The notes below the pieces were generated by a model. It did no database searches and was not told the origin of the DNA. It saw only the letters and a list, made by a program, of their open reading frames with translations. Shown here piece after piece: positions 1 to 13,708 of a stretch of DNA of 64,000 bases. Every line of letters starts with the position of its first letter. Position 1 is the first letter of the stretch. Position numbers and translations under genes: made by a program. The DNA is taken from positions 337,764-401,763 of the forward strand of contig CAVWYF010000036.1 of the NCBI GenBank assembly GCA_963759095.1, given 5' to 3'. Origin of the DNA: Anderseniella sp963759095 (GTDB lineage: Bacteria > Pseudomonadota > Alphaproteobacteria > Rhizobiales > Aestuariivirgaceae).

Positions 1-1
1 C

Positions 2-160
2 GGCCTGCAGTCTTACGACATTGCCGCCCTGATCCCGATCGTGGAAGGTGCCGGCGGCATTGTCACCACCTGGGACGGCCAGGATGCCTCAGATGGCGGT
101 GATATTCTTGTTGCAGCCAACCAGGCATTGCATGAACAGGCGATGGCGCTGCTGGCTTGA
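2..160 (+). CDS. hisN: Histidinol-phosphatase / inositol monophosphatase family, C-terminal part
   Basis: Only the last 52 codons lie in the window; the start is outside. The visible part holds the family signature for the second metal-site region: SYDIAALIPIVEGAGG followed by TTWDG, which is typical of alphaproteobacterial HisN (dephosphorylates histidinol phosphate in histidine synthesis). Other inositol-monophosphatase-like enzymes (CysQ, SuhB) share the fold but usually differ in this block. The product is expected to be a soluble, magnesium-dependent cytoplasmic enzyme. The assignment to HisN rather than a generic IMPase is an inference from the motif alone. Confidence 0.75.
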   Translation, partial: GLQSYDIAALIPIVEGAGGIVTTWDGQDASDGGDILVAANQALHEQAMALLA

Positions 161-204
161 ATGCGGGTTTTGTAAAGCGGTTTGCGTTTGATGCGAGGCA
201 TTGG

Positions 205-222
205 AACCGCTCTAAAGCGGTT
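205..222. repeat. Palindromic intergenic element
   Basis: Arms AACCGCT and AGCGGTT pair perfectly around CTAA. A second AAAGCGGTTTG lies at about 173-184, and a related AAACCGTTT follows at about 240. It fills the spacer between two convergent genes (hisN plus strand, hydrolase minus strand), so it may act as a terminator or be a remnant of a rhizobial-style interspersed palindrome. There is no clear T-run. Confidence 0.5.
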
Positions 223-268
223 TGCTCTTATTGGTCTGAAAACCGTTTCACACTTTTCGGAAAGAGCT

Positions 269-1234
269 TCAGGGTGACTTCACCCGGTCTGCCACAAAAG
301 CATCAAATGCCGCGAAAAACTGATCCCGGATTGTGTCGATTTCCGCCAGGATATCGTGTTTTGCACCGTTGATGGTGATGGTGGCCGCGCCCGGCACAAA
401 CCGGGCAAACTGCTGGATAGTCTCGTTGGCCACGACTACGTCCTGGCCGGCAATGACCAGCAGCGCAGGGCAGCGCAGCGGCGTGGAATCGTTCAGCGCG
501 CGCAGTTTCCTGCACGATCTCAGCGCCGCGCTCACCCAGCCGACAGTCGGCGCTATGGCAGACAATTGCGGGGCCTCCTGCCACAGCCGCATGTTTCGCA
601 TGAAACGGGTCTTGTCCGAGGTCAGCGGGTTCTTGGGGAAGTCTTCGGGCCGGATCAGTCTTGAAACATGAAACGGCACTTTCAACCGGCCGAGCCCGGC
701 GAAAGTCATGCCTGTGACGACGGCTGCCTTGAACCACCCAGGCAGATGTGTGCTGGGAATATCAATCAGGGGCGCCACCATGACTGCCGCGGCAAACCAG
801 TTGTGTTTGGCAATCATGCGCAGGCCAATATGGCCGCCCATGGAATTTCCCAGCAGGATGTAAGGCGGTCTGCAATCCGGTAACACCACCTCGTTCATGA
901 GTTTTGTGAAGTCGGACAGATAATGCGAGAAAGTGGATATGTGACCATGCCGGTCGGGCCCGCTGGCAGCAGGTGAACCGCCCTGCCCCCGCCAGTCAAG
1001 TGCCGCAACCTGGTAGCCGCGTTCGGTCAGGTCCCGGATGGTTTCGAAATTGCGCTCGATGCATTCACCACGGCCCTGCAGAAAACATACAGTGCCAAGG
1101 GCCTCACCTTGCGCAGGGAACAGGCCGTAACGCACTTTCACTGTGTCAGAGACGTCAAGATATCCGCAACTGGCATTGGCAGGCGCGAGGTTTCCGGCAA
1201 CCAACACAAATCCGTCTGCCATATTGGTCGCCAA
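269..1234 (-). CDS. Alpha/beta hydrolase, lysophospholipase (PldB) family
   Basis: 321 residues. The catalytic triad of the serine hydrolase fold can be read: nucleophile elbow GNSMGG with Ser131, an acidic residue in VIAGQDVVV, and a histidine in GAKHDILAE near the C-terminus. The block ALDWRGQGGS after strand 4 is typical of the COG2267 lysophospholipase/monoglyceride lipase group. No signal peptide is evident, so the protein is probably cytoplasmic or membrane-associated. Substrate is unknown; monoacylglycerols or lysophospholipids are the usual guess for the family. The start could also be the internal Met5. It stands alone, convergent with hisN. Confidence 0.8.
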   Translation of the reverse strand: MATNMADGFVLVAGNLAPANASCGYLDVSDTVKVRYGLFPAQGEALGTVCFLQGRGECIERNFETIRDLTERGYQVAALDWRGQGGSPAASGPDRHGHISTFSHYLSDFTKLMNEVVLPDCRPPYILLGNSMGGHIGLRMIAKHNWFAAAVMVAPLIDIPSTHLPGWFKAAVVTGMTFAGLGRLKVPFHVSRLIRPEDFPKNPLTSDKTRFMRNMRLWQEAPQLSAIAPTVGWVSAALRSCRKLRALNDSTPLRCPALLVIAGQDVVVANETIQQFARFVPGAATITINGAKHDILAEIDTIRDQFFAAFDAFVADRVKSP

Positions 1235-1352
1235 TCCTCTGTCAGGGTCCTGACTCTAATTCCCCACGCCAGCCATCTAATCACTTTTTGGCCGACCCGT
1301 CTCTTGCATTGTAGGTAAACTGGCAGTGATTTGCAGCAGGCAAACAGCAGGG

Positions 1353-1380
1353 CTTGAAACCGAAAAAAGGTCTCCTAAAT
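1353..1380 (+). promoter_or_regulatory. Sigma-32-like heat-shock promoter
   Basis: CTTGAAA at 1353-1359 is followed after 12-13 bases by CTCCTAAAT (1372-1380), close to the RpoH pattern CTTGAA-N13-CCCCATnT. It lies about 105 bases before the hsp20 start, which is the expected target. Assigned by eye; the -10 box is imperfect. Confidence 0.5.
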
Positions 1381-1486
1381 ATTACTTGTGGATGCCACAA
1401 CGGGTCCACGTAACTGATCGACACCCTGCCCGTCTACAGGGAGGGTGCAACGACAAACTGCATCGCTTATCGAAAGGATGAACAAC

Positions 1487-1939
1487 ATGTTTGATTTGAC
1501 CCCGCTTTATCGTACCGGCGTTGGTTTCGATCGTCTGGCCAAGATGCTTGACGAAGTAAACACCGTGGATACGCCAACTTACCCGCCCTACAACATCGAG
1601 CGCACCGGCGAAGACACCTATCGCATCACAATGGCCGTTGCAGGGTTCACGCCTGACGAACTGGCTATAGAAGTGAAGAGCAACTCACTCACCGTGACGG
1701 GCCAGAAGGAAGGTCGCGCCGAGCAGGTCAATTTCCTGCATCAGGGCATTGCGGCGCGTAATTTTGACCGCCTCTTCCAGCTTGCTGACCATGTTGAAGT
1801 AACCGGCGCAGAAATCGAGAACGGCCTGCTTCACATTGACCTGAAACGCGAGCTTCCCGAAGCAATGAAACCACGCACCATTGCAATCAAGGGTGCCGGC
1901 AAGAAAGCCAGGCTGATCGAAAACAAGAAAGCCGCATAA
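1487..1939 (+). CDS. Small heat-shock protein, Hsp20/IbpA family
   Basis: 150 residues with an alpha-crystallin domain over roughly residues 30-125. Recognisable are the start FDLTPLYRTGVGFDRL typical of rhizobial IbpA-type proteins, the block EDTYRITMAVAGFTPDEL, and the conserved end of the domain ENGLLHIDLKRELPE followed by the IxI-like tail RTIAI. It is an ATP-independent holdase that keeps unfolding proteins soluble for DnaK/ClpB. I chose ATG 1487 because AAAGGA lies 8 bases upstream; ATG 1478 overlaps that ribosome site, and the longer frame from 1445 lacks one. A heat-shock-like promoter precedes it. Confidence 0.92.
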   Translation: MFDLTPLYRTGVGFDRLAKMLDEVNTVDTPTYPPYNIERTGEDTYRITMAVAGFTPDELAIEVKSNSLTVTGQKEGRAEQVNFLHQGIAARNFDRLFQLADHVEVTGAEIENGLLHIDLKRELPEAMKPRTIAIKGAGKKARLIENKKAA

Positions 1940-1966
1940 ACAGCCAAGCTTTTATTGGACTGTAGG

Positions 1967-1990
1967 GGCGCTGGGGATATCCCCAGTGCC
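1967..1990. terminator. Bidirectional terminator hairpin
   Basis: GGCGCTGGGG and CCCCAGTGCC form a 10-base stem with one G-T mismatch around ATAT, followed by CTATTTCTT on the plus strand. It sits exactly between the convergent hsp20 and small secreted protein genes, and abuts the stop codon of the latter. Confidence 0.65.
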
Positions 1991-2383
1991 CTATTTCTTA
2001 TTGCGCTTGCGGCGTTTCTTGCGAACTTTTCGCGACTTCCTATCCGCGCGCACCACGTCCAGTATCTCGCCGTCAAACTGGCTGATCGTTACCCTGTATC
2101 GCTTGCGGTCGCGAACCGCCAGGTAAACGAAAGGCAGATGCCGTTTGCAGCGGATGGCATCTACGACCCGAAATCCGTCGTCGCGCAACAACCTGGCCGC
2201 GTCAACACAGTTGAGATCAAAACGCCCATATCCGTCCCGGTCAGGATACGGGTATTGGTAAGGATTATAGCCCGGTGAGCCGTAATAATAAAAATGACCC
2301 GATTGCGCCTCTGCCTGCGGCACGGGCAATGCGATGAAACAGCCCAGGCCAGCCAGTAATAGCGTCAGATGGCGCCGTTCCAT
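1991..2383 (-). CDS. Small secreted protein with basic C-terminal tail
   Basis: 130 residues, not assigned to a named family. Residues 1-26 form a signal peptide (hydrophobic LTLLLAGLGCFIALP, cleavage after QAEA). Next comes a Tyr/Gly/Pro-rich segment (about 29-50), then a compact domain (about 55-112) with an alternation of charged and aliphatic residues reminiscent of PepSY-like folds, including a Cys pair (NCVDAARLL and AIRCKRH). The last 17 residues are almost all Lys/Arg. The start overlaps the end of threonine aldolase by 19 bases, so the two are probably co-transcribed. Location is expected in the periplasm or at the cell surface; the basic tail could bind polyanions. Function unknown. 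Confidence 0.6.
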   Translation of the reverse strand: MERRHLTLLLAGLGCFIALPVPQAEAQSGHFYYYGSPGYNPYQYPYPDRDGYGRFDLNCVDAARLLRDDGFRVVDAIRCKRHLPFVYLAVRDRKRYRVTISQFDGEILDVVRADRKSRKVRKKRRKRNKK

Positions 2384-3432
2384 TTCTCAACCTCTCTTAC
2401 CAGTGCATCGCAATCGTCCTTGCTGGTCATGAATGAACAGACAAAGCGTACAAATATTTCACCGTCTGCCACCGCATCATTACCTGGACCGTCTCCTGGC
2501 CACTGATAAGTCACAACACCTTTTGACAACAGCGCGTCAAACAATTCTCTCGGCATGATTGGAAACACCTCGTTGGCCTGTACGGGCAGCGGTATCCGCA
2601 TCTTGCCTGTAGCCTCCAGAACATCCCTTAGATAAGTAGCCATATCGTTGGCATACCGGGCATTATCAAGCCACAAATCGTTTTCCAGATAGGCATTCAT
2701 CTGAGCCCCCAGAAAACGCCCCTTCGACGCCAGTTGCGCAGCGCGCATGCGCCGATGGGAAAAGTCGCCTGCCAGTGCCCTGTCGAAAAACACCACCGTT
2801 TCCAGCAGCATCGCACCGTTCTTGGTGCACCCGAAAGACAGCGCATCGACGCCTGATTTCCAGGTCATTTCGGCCGGCGTGCATCCCAACGACACCAGTG
2901 CATTGGCAAAGCGCGCACCATCCATGTGCAGTTTCATGCCCCGCGAATGGGCCAGTTCCCCAATCGCGGCAATTTCATCAACAGAATAAACCGTACCCAG
3001 TTCGCTGGCCTGGGTTATCGAAACAGCCGCCGGTTTCGGGTCATGTTCGCCACGCGTGAAACCGGTAAGCACTTTTTCAATGCTATCCAACTGCAATTTG
3101 CCCAGTGGATCATTGATGCCAATCAATTTGGCGCCACCGGTGAACAGTTCCGGAGCACCGCATTCATCCACCAGGATATGCGCGTCACCATGGCAGATAA
3201 CCGCGCCGTATGGCGGGGTCATGGCGGACAGGCACAAACTGTTGGCCGCGGTGCCGGTAAGCACCAGAAATGCATCCAGTTCACATTCAAACAGGCCACT
3301 GAGCTGTTCTTGTGCCTTGCGCGTGTAAACATCTATGCCGTAGGAGCCCTGCGTGCCTGAGTTCGCCGCCGCCACCGCATTCATGATCGCCGGATGCACG
3401 CCATATACATTGTCACTGCCAAAATTCATCAA
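2365..3432 (-). CDS. ltaE: Low-specificity L-threonine aldolase
   Basis: 355 residues, the usual family length. A fold-type I PLP enzyme that splits threonine or allo-threonine into glycine and acetaldehyde. The opening FGSDN, the block KLHMDGARFANA and the PLP lysine in SFGCTKNGA (Lys204) are diagnostic. It is cytoplasmic and supplies glycine or degrades beta-hydroxy amino acids. The downstream small secreted protein gene overlaps its end. The upstream spacer to the divergent gltB contains a strong inverted repeat at 3585-3609 that may regulate either gene. Confidence 0.9.
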   Translation of the reverse strand: MMNFGSDNVYGVHPAIMNAVAAANSGTQGSYGIDVYTRKAQEQLSGLFECELDAFLVLTGTAANSLCLSAMTPPYGAVICHGDAHILVDECGAPELFTGGAKLIGINDPLGKLQLDSIEKVLTGFTRGEHDPKPAAVSITQASELGTVYSVDEIAAIGELAHSRGMKLHMDGARFANALVSLGCTPAEMTWKSGVDALSFGCTKNGAMLLETVVFFDRALAGDFSHRRMRAAQLASKGRFLGAQMNAYLENDLWLDNARYANDMATYLRDVLEATGKMRIPLPVQANEVFPIMPRELFDALLSKGVVTYQWPGDGPGNDAVADGEIFVRFVCSFMTSKDDCDALVREVEKWNGAI

Positions 3433-3946
3433 TTGATCCCCACACTTGCGGTTACGTTGGTTTTCGCCGTCTGAGTATCACAGTCGGCCAACCTGGCACA
3501 CCCGCGACAGACCAAATAAACCTGTAACCACTGGCACCAAGACCGCTTGCATATTGGACAGATTTCTGGCAAGACAACTGGCAGTTTAGGTCAGCAAAAC
3601 TGACCTAAATTATGGCAGACCACCGGAAAAGCTCGAGCAGCAGCACGATGACGGCTAAAACCAAACATAAACGTCAGGGCACGGTCTGCCTGACCCAGGG
3701 AAAACGCACGACGCTCAAACGCTTTTAAGAACGTCAACCACGCAGTTCTCCCAAAAAGCGGAGGGATTTGCAGGCGAAACGTTCAAGATGGCAGGCCAGG
3801 AGCGGATTTGGTGTCCGTTTAACCAGAAAACCCTGCCACCGGACATTCGCCGGAATTCTCCAGATATATAGTTCTACACCCGCGTCGTGCGGTCTTCGTC
3901 AGGCACGAAGGACCAGCGTTCGCAAAACAGGCAAGGACCGCCGGAC
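3433..3946. other. 514-base intergenic region between divergent ltaE and gltB
   Basis: No credible gene is present. It holds the inverted repeat at 3585-3609 (listed separately) and the gltB ribosome site AAGGA at 3933-3937. The small frames in it (for example 3768-3950) have no ribosome site or recognisable family. The length suggests promoters for both divergent genes, but I cannot assign -35/-10 boxes with confidence. Confidence 0.6.
3585..3609. promoter_or_regulatory. Perfect inverted repeat, candidate operator
   Basis: Arms TTTAGGTCAG and CTGACCTAAA (10 bases each, perfect) flank CAAAA. The core GTCAG-N5-CTGAC recurs just before the indolepyruvate oxidoreductase gene at 30339-30353. The distance is about 153 bases from the ltaE start and 338 from the gltB start. 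The A/T-rich flanks and symmetrical spacing fit a dimeric regulator site; a terminator is less likely as no gene ends nearby. Confidence 0.5.
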
Positions 3947-8644
<4,698 letters not shown>

Positions 8645-8645
8645 G

Positions 8646-10064
8646 ATGGGCAAGATTACCGGCTTCAAGGAATTTGACCGCCAGGACCGGCCCTACAAGC
8701 CGGTTGCCGAGCGTGTTTCCAATTATGATGAATTTGTCATTCCTCTGGACGAGACAGAGGTTAAGACCCAGGCAGCCCGCTGCATGGATTGCGGCATACC
8801 TTATTGCCACAGTGGTTGTCCGGTGATGAACCAGATCCCCGACTGGAATGATCTGGTCTATAGCGCGGATTGGGAAGAAGCGTCCCGCAACCTGCATTCG
8901 ACCAATAATTTTCCCGAGTTTACCGGCCGCATCTGTCCGGCACCTTGCGAAGCCTCGTGCACGCTCAATATTGATGACAACCCGGTTGCCATCAAGACTA
9001 TCGAGTGCGCGATTGTCGACAGGGCCTGGGAAGAAGGCTGGGTTGTCCCGGAAGTCCCGGAAAACAAGACCGGCAAAAAGGTCGCTGTCGTGGGTTCAGG
9101 CCCCGCAGGCCTGGCTGCGGCGCAGCAGCTGGCCCGTGCCGGACACGACGTTCACGTCTACGAAAGACAGGCCAAGCCAGGCGGACTGATGCGCTATGGC
9201 ATTCCCGATTTCAAAATGTCCAAGCATCTGATTGAACGCCGGGCCAAACAGATGGAGGCAGAAGGCGTCGTATTCCATTGCAACCGTCATGTTGGCGTCG
9301 ACACCGACGTTGCTTATCTGGAGCGCAACCATGACGCAGTGTTGCTGGCTGGTGGCTCGGAAGACCCGCGCGACCTCCCCGTCGCGGGCCGGGAACTGGA
9401 CGGTGTGCACTTTGCAATGGATTTCCTGCGCCAGCAGAACAAGCGCGTCGGGCGTGAAGACCTCGGCGACGTCACGCCCATTCTGGCCGGCGGCAAACAT
9501 GTCGTGGTGATCGGTGGCGGCGATACCGGCTCAGACTGTATCGGGACATCGTTCCGGCAAGGCGCGCTGTCCGTAACCCAGCTTGAAATCATGGCAGCAC
9601 CACCTGAGACGGAAAACAAGGCGTTGAGCTGGCCACACTGGCCTTTGAAAATGCGCACATCTTCCAGTCAGGCCGAAGGTGCCGAGCGTGATTTCGCTGT
9701 CATGACCACACACTTCTCCGGCGACAAGGGCAAGGTCAAGACATTGCACGGAATTCGGGTGGATAGCGCCATGAAGCCGGTCGACGGCACTGAATTTGAA
9801 TTGCCTGCTGATCTGGTATTGCTCGCAATGGGCTTTGTAAACCCGGTGCATGAAGGCATGCTCAAACAACTGTCTGTCTCGCTCGACGGACGCGGCAATG
9901 TCAAGGCAGACACCGAAGCCTACCAGACAAACCGCTGGAAAGTGTTCAGCGCGGGCGACATGCGACGCGGTCAGTCACTGGTCGTCTGGGCGATACGTGA
10001 AGGCCGTCAGGCTGCCCGCTCCATCGACGAATTTCTGATGGGCGCGACCACTTTGCCGAGATAG
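8646..10064 (+). CDS. gltD: Glutamate synthase (NADPH) small subunit
   Basis: 472 residues. Supplies electrons from NADPH to the large subunit. The N-terminal adrenodoxin-reductase-like iron-sulfur domain shows Cys46, 49, 54 and 58 (CMDCGIPYCHSGC) and Cys97, 101 and 105 (CPAPCEASC), enough for two 4Fe-4S clusters. An FAD-binding Rossmann motif follows (VVGSGPAGLAAAQQLARAG), then the NADPH motif VIGGGDTGSDCIG and the second FAD block FSAGDMRRGQSLVVWAI. The start lies one base after the gltB stop, and the end of gltB supplies the ribosome site GAGGG, so translation is probably coupled. Confidence 0.96.
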   Translation: MGKITGFKEFDRQDRPYKPVAERVSNYDEFVIPLDETEVKTQAARCMDCGIPYCHSGCPVMNQIPDWNDLVYSADWEEASRNLHSTNNFPEFTGRICPAPCEASCTLNIDDNPVAIKTIECAIVDRAWEEGWVVPEVPENKTGKKVAVVGSGPAGLAAAQQLARAGHDVHVYERQAKPGGLMRYGIPDFKMSKHLIERRAKQMEAEGVVFHCNRHVGVDTDVAYLERNHDAVLLAGGSEDPRDLPVAGRELDGVHFAMDFLRQQNKRVGREDLGDVTPILAGGKHVVVIGGGDTGSDCIGTSFRQGALSVTQLEIMAAPPETENKALSWPHWPLKMRTSSSQAEGAERDFAVMTTHFSGDKGKVKTLHGIRVDSAMKPVDGTEFELPADLVLLAMGFVNPVHEGMLKQLSVSLDGRGNVKADTEAYQTNRWKVFSAGDMRRGQSLVVWAIREGRQAARSIDEFLMGATTLPR

Positions 10065-10068
10065 TGGC

Positions 10069-10110
10069 AAGAGCAACATGGGTTCAGGTGAACCCATAAA
10101 CCTGATCTGG
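10069..10110 (+). repeat. Interspersed palindromic repeat, short form (copy 1)
   Basis: GAGCAAC (10071-10077), then arms ATGGGTTCA and TGAACCCAT around GG, then AAA and CCTGATCT. It matches the copy at 26011 base for base up to 10100 except one loop base, then jumps to the sequence found at the far end of that copy. It lies between the convergent gltD and DUF459 genes and could double as their terminator. Confidence 0.75.
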
Positions 10111-10127
10111 AGTTCTTCCGGTTTGGT

Positions 10128-11258
10128 CTACTGGGCAGTGCTGGCGGGATCCTTGGCCACACTGAACGCATCAAATCGTTCTGCGGGCGCATCCGGCCAG
10201 ACACCATCGATAAACAACAGCCGGGCAGCGCTGTCCGGTATCGTCGAACTGCGAACCTTGTCGAACAGGGTCAATCCTTCCCTGGCTGCCCGTTTGATCG
10301 CATCTTCATTGACCCGGGCAATCTCGGTGTAATTCAGACCGGGCAATTGAGCCGGCTCTATCTTCACCGGCGCCTCGGCACCAGGGCGTTCGGCCACAAA
10401 GGCAGGCAGCGCTGCCAGTCTCTTCAGGGGTCAATATTACTTCTTCCTGCAAGGGAACAATCGCCGGGCCGCCGCCGGCACCGTCTGCGATGGCTATGTC
10501 GGCACGAACCAGCTTCGTCAACTCGACTGCAAGCCGGTCATTGCCACCTGCTATGAACTTGACGCCATTGCGCGAGCGAAGCCGCACAATCGTGCCTGTA
10601 CCATCGTCCCCGCGATCAGTGTACTTGTCGTCACTGTCAGCCAGCAACAGCCGCAGAGTCGATATAGCGCACGCCTCTTTCCGCCATGACCTGCCTCTCG
10701 ACACTGGCCACAACTTTCATGGCATCATCGTAGCTTTTACGCCCCATCGGCGGCACGCCAATCCAGTAGATCGCAACGTTATGCTTTTTCAGTGCACTCA
10801 CCAGGGCGTTGATCTGTTCGCCGTAGGCTTTGCGCCATTCGTCACTGCCGAACCTGAGAAATCCCTCAGGCCCGTTGATGTCGCGGGCGTCATTTGCCCC
10901 CAGCATGATTGCAGCAATATCGAAGGGCCGCGACGCAAGCAGATTATCCGCCGCCTTGGCCCAATTGTAGAGTTTCGGACGGGCAAGTCCGGAACTTTCC
11001 TGGATGCGGCCTGTTACAGTGACCCGGTCTTCGGTTTCAACAAACCGGTTCATGCCGGCCCACAGGCCAGTGCCCAGTACATCGCCCATTATGACGATGT
11101 CATAAACCTGTTTGCGCGTCGGCAGGTAACTGGATTGCGCTGCACTTTCCACCACCGGTGCTTCTTCTGTCTGTTGGGCGTGAGACGGCACGCTCGCCAG
11201 GCAGATCACCACAAGTGCAGCCAGAAGTACGCTGGCAGAATTTCGAATACTGATTCAT
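10128..11258 (-). pseudogene. DUF459 SGNH-fold (GDSL-like) periplasmic protein, frame interrupted
   Basis: One gene spread over three frames. Part 1 (from about 11246 down to 10660) has a signal peptide (SVLLAALVVICLASVPSHA) and the SGNH blocks VIMGDVLGTGLW and MLGANDARDI. Part 2 (about 10655-10430) continues as LLLADSDDKYTDRG and NGVKFIAGGNDRLA, where DUF459 proteins have their Asp/His region. Part 3 (10427-10128) gives the C-terminus FVAERPGAEAPVKIEP. Each junction is repaired by removing one base: near 11246, near 10658 and in the C-run at 10427-10430. The ATG at 11258 is likely the true start. Family members act on envelope or exported glycans, but their substrate is not established. The gene follows the transglycosylase by 11 bases. 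Whether it is a real pseudogene or a sequencing artefact is discussed in the findings. Confidence 0.75.
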
Positions 11259-11269
11259 GGTCCGGCAGT

Positions 11270-12542
11270 CTACAGGCCGCGACGCAACCGCTCAAGTAAT
11301 CTTGCATCAGCATACCCATCCGGCGTCAGGCCAATGCGATGCTGGTAGTTGCTGATGGCACTGCGGGTGCGCGGTCCAATTGTGCCGCTGGTGCCGCCGG
11401 TATTGAATCCGCGCGCGCTCAACAGTTTTTGCAGTTCGCGGTTGTCGGAACGCGACAGAAGCTTCATGTCGGTTGGCCAGTTGGCAACAAACGGAGCCCT
11501 TGCCGGCCAGCCTGTCTCCCAGGTGTGCCACAGCCAACGCGTACGAAATTGACCTGTTGTAGGCGAGAATGGCGTCAAAATTCCGTGTCACCAGGAATGC
11601 GGGCCCATGTCTGCCGACCGGCAACAGTAACCTGGCGCGAACATCGGCAACGCCGAACCTGCGCTGCTCGGCAGGTTGCACGCCCAGCTTCGCCCATGCA
11701 GCAACAGAACGCGTACCCTTTTTGCCTGCCATGCGATAATTGAACCCGCGCGGCAGGCGGACTTCCCAACCCCACGGCATATTGTTTTTCCAGCCGCGTT
11801 TCTTCAGATAGTTTGCCGTTGAACCAAGTGCATCCGGTACTGAATTCCAGATGTCGCGCTTGCCGTCACCCGTCATGTCCACCGCATAGGCATTATAGGT
11901 CAGCGGAATAAACTGGGTGTGGCCCATTGCGCCGGCCCAGGAGCCTTTAAACTGGTTCAGTGAAATGTCGCCGCTTTGAAGAATATCAAGCGCGCCCAGC
12001 AATTGCTTGCGGCCATACTTTTTGCGCTCACCGGAAAACGCCATGGTCGCAAGCGAGCGAATGACACTCATCTTGCCGGTATAACCGCCATAATTGGTCT
12101 CCATGCCCCAGATCGACGCGACAACGTATTTGTCAACGCCATAGCGCCGCTCAACAGCCTGCAAAGCCCGTGCATGGGTCTCCTGCATCGACTGACCCCG
12201 GGCAATCCGGTCAGCAGACACCCGTTTGTCAATATAGGCCCAGATCGGCGTTGAAAATTCAGCCTGGCTGGTCTGGCGCGCAAATATGCGAGGGTCCGGT
12301 GTCACACCGGCGAAAGCAGCCCTGTAGAGTTTTGACGAAATGCCGTTGCGCCGTGCTTCCGGCCACAGGTCTTCAACAAACTGGTCAAACGCCGCATTGC
12401 GGCTCAGGGCTTCCAGCGCACCAATGTCCAGGCTGCGCGACGCAGTCGCGCCAAAGCCGAGGCACGCCAGCAAGACGGACATTGCCGCAAATCCACGAAG
12501 AGAAAATTCAAACTTTTTCATACTTCCACCAAGCTCCTGCAT
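11270..12542 (-). pseudogene. Lytic murein transglycosylase (MltB-like) with peptidoglycan-binding domain, frame interrupted
   Basis: The N-terminal part has a signal peptide (FAAMSVLLACLGFGATASR) and a complete SLT_2/MltB catalytic domain: the catalytic glutamate in IWGMETNYGG, then GSWAGAMGHTQFIP and DGKRDIWNSVPDALGSTANYL. The C-terminal PG_binding_1 domain (RELQKLLSARGFNTGGTSG through RRGL) is in the next frame. Dropping one base from the G-run at 11497-11499 restores LAGKAPFVANWPTD, the normal family linker. The enzyme cleaves peptidoglycan to 1,6-anhydromuropeptides in the periplasm. ATG 12542 overlaps the galE stop as TGATG; ATG 12521 (MKKFEF), with GGTGGAAG before it, is an alternative start. 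Confidence 0.85.
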
Positions 12543-13530
12543 CAGCCATTGCGGTGTTGCAGGTGTTTTTCCCAGGCAAGTGCACTTGCCACGATAAAAT
12601 CCAGATCTTCATGTTGGGGTTGCCATTCAAGTATCGAACGCGCCCGGTCTGCATTGGCAATGATTTCTGCCGGATCACCAGGCCGTCTCGGCGCGTCGCG
12701 TACATCCAGGGCGAGACCCGCAGCCCGCTCCACCGCGCCGACCACGTCCAGAACCGAATAGCCTTGGCCATAGCCGCAATTGAACACCTGGCTTTCGGCA
12801 CCGCTGCGCAGATATCTCAGGGCATCGACATGGGCCTGCACAAGGTCGCTGACATGGATATAGTCGCGCAAACAGGTGCCGTCGCGGGTTTCATAGTCTC
12901 TGCCAAAGACCTGAAGGTGATCCCGTCTGCCCAAGGGCCGCCTCACACGCCACCTTGATCAGATGGGTCGCCCGCGGCGTTGACTGACCGCTTCGACCTT
13001 TCGGGATCAGCACCTGCCACGTTGAAATATCTCAGCGCGACATAGGTCAGATCGTGCGCAACGCAAGCGTCACGCAACATCAGCTCGGTCATCAGCTTCG
13101 ATGTGCCATAAGGTGAAATAGGCAACAGATCGTCATCTTCGCGCACCGGAACAATCTTCGGGTTGCCATACACGGCAGCCGTCGAGGAAAAAATGAAGTG
13201 CGGCACGCCGGCCTTCACGGCACAATGGATCAGTGAGCGCGACTTGACGGTATTGTTCAGGTAATACCCCAACGGATCAGACATGCTGTCGGGCACAATG
13301 ATGGAGCCCGCAAAGTGAATGATGGCATCCACACTGTGTTCATTGATGATGTTCAGCGTCAGCTCATCATCGCCGATATCGCCCTCAATCAGCCTGGCCT
13401 GCGGTGCAACTGCCCAGGACATTCCGGTAGACAGATTATCAAGCACAACGACATCGTGGCCGGCATCGCATAGTGCAAGCACCATATGCGAACCGATATA
13501 GCCTGCTCCGCCTGTTACCAGAACACTCAT
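12542..13530 (-). pseudogene. galE: UDP-glucose 4-epimerase, frame interrupted
   Basis: The N-terminal frame (13530 to about 13000) gives the extended-SDR NAD motif TGGAGYIGSHM, the catalytic Ser-Thr of FSSTAAVYGNP and the YxxxK motif in SPYGTSKLMTE. The C-terminal frame (from about 12935) gives RRDHLQVFGRDY, GTCLRDYIHVSDLV and the usual end EIIANADRARSILEW. Between them a third frame encodes the expected RSGQSTPRATHLIKVACEA. Removing one base from the run at 12999-13001 and one from 12935-12937 gives a normal-length GalE. It interconverts UDP-glucose and UDP-galactose for surface polysaccharide. The true start is ATG 13530; the longer upstream frame has no family similarity. galU, which makes UDP-glucose, is divergent next door. 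Confidence 0.88.
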
Positions 13531-13708
13531 TCCGGACTGCTTCCCCAGATTGTTTCTGTTGGTTTTGACCCGAATCACAGGTCTGCATCGAAGGTTGATT
13601 GTGCTAACAAAATCCAAACAAACCGTTTAGAAAGTTTTACTGTTCAAGCCTCGGCTGCAATGAGGCTTCACACAGAACCAAGGCAGTTTAGGGGAAGGCG
13701 TCAGCACG

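Noticed and set aside
3428..3437. ATCAATTGAT at the ltaE start as an FNR/FixK box
   Set aside because: The FNR box is TTGAT-N4-ATCAA; here the half-sites are in reversed order and overlap, at the start codon. Probably chance.
10490..11299. 269-codon plus-strand frame opposite the DUF459 gene
   Set aside because: It is antisense to clear SGNH-protein coding sequence, has no ribosome site and no recognisable domain. It looks longer than the true gene only because that gene is split by frameshifts.
12170..12958. 262-codon plus-strand frame over mltB and galE
   Set aside because: Antisense to two recognised genes and lacks any domain.
10427..13001. Programmed ribosomal frameshifting in DUF459, mltB and galE
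   Set aside because: No slippery heptamer with a following structure, six events in three housekeeping-type genes, and none of these families is known to use recoding.
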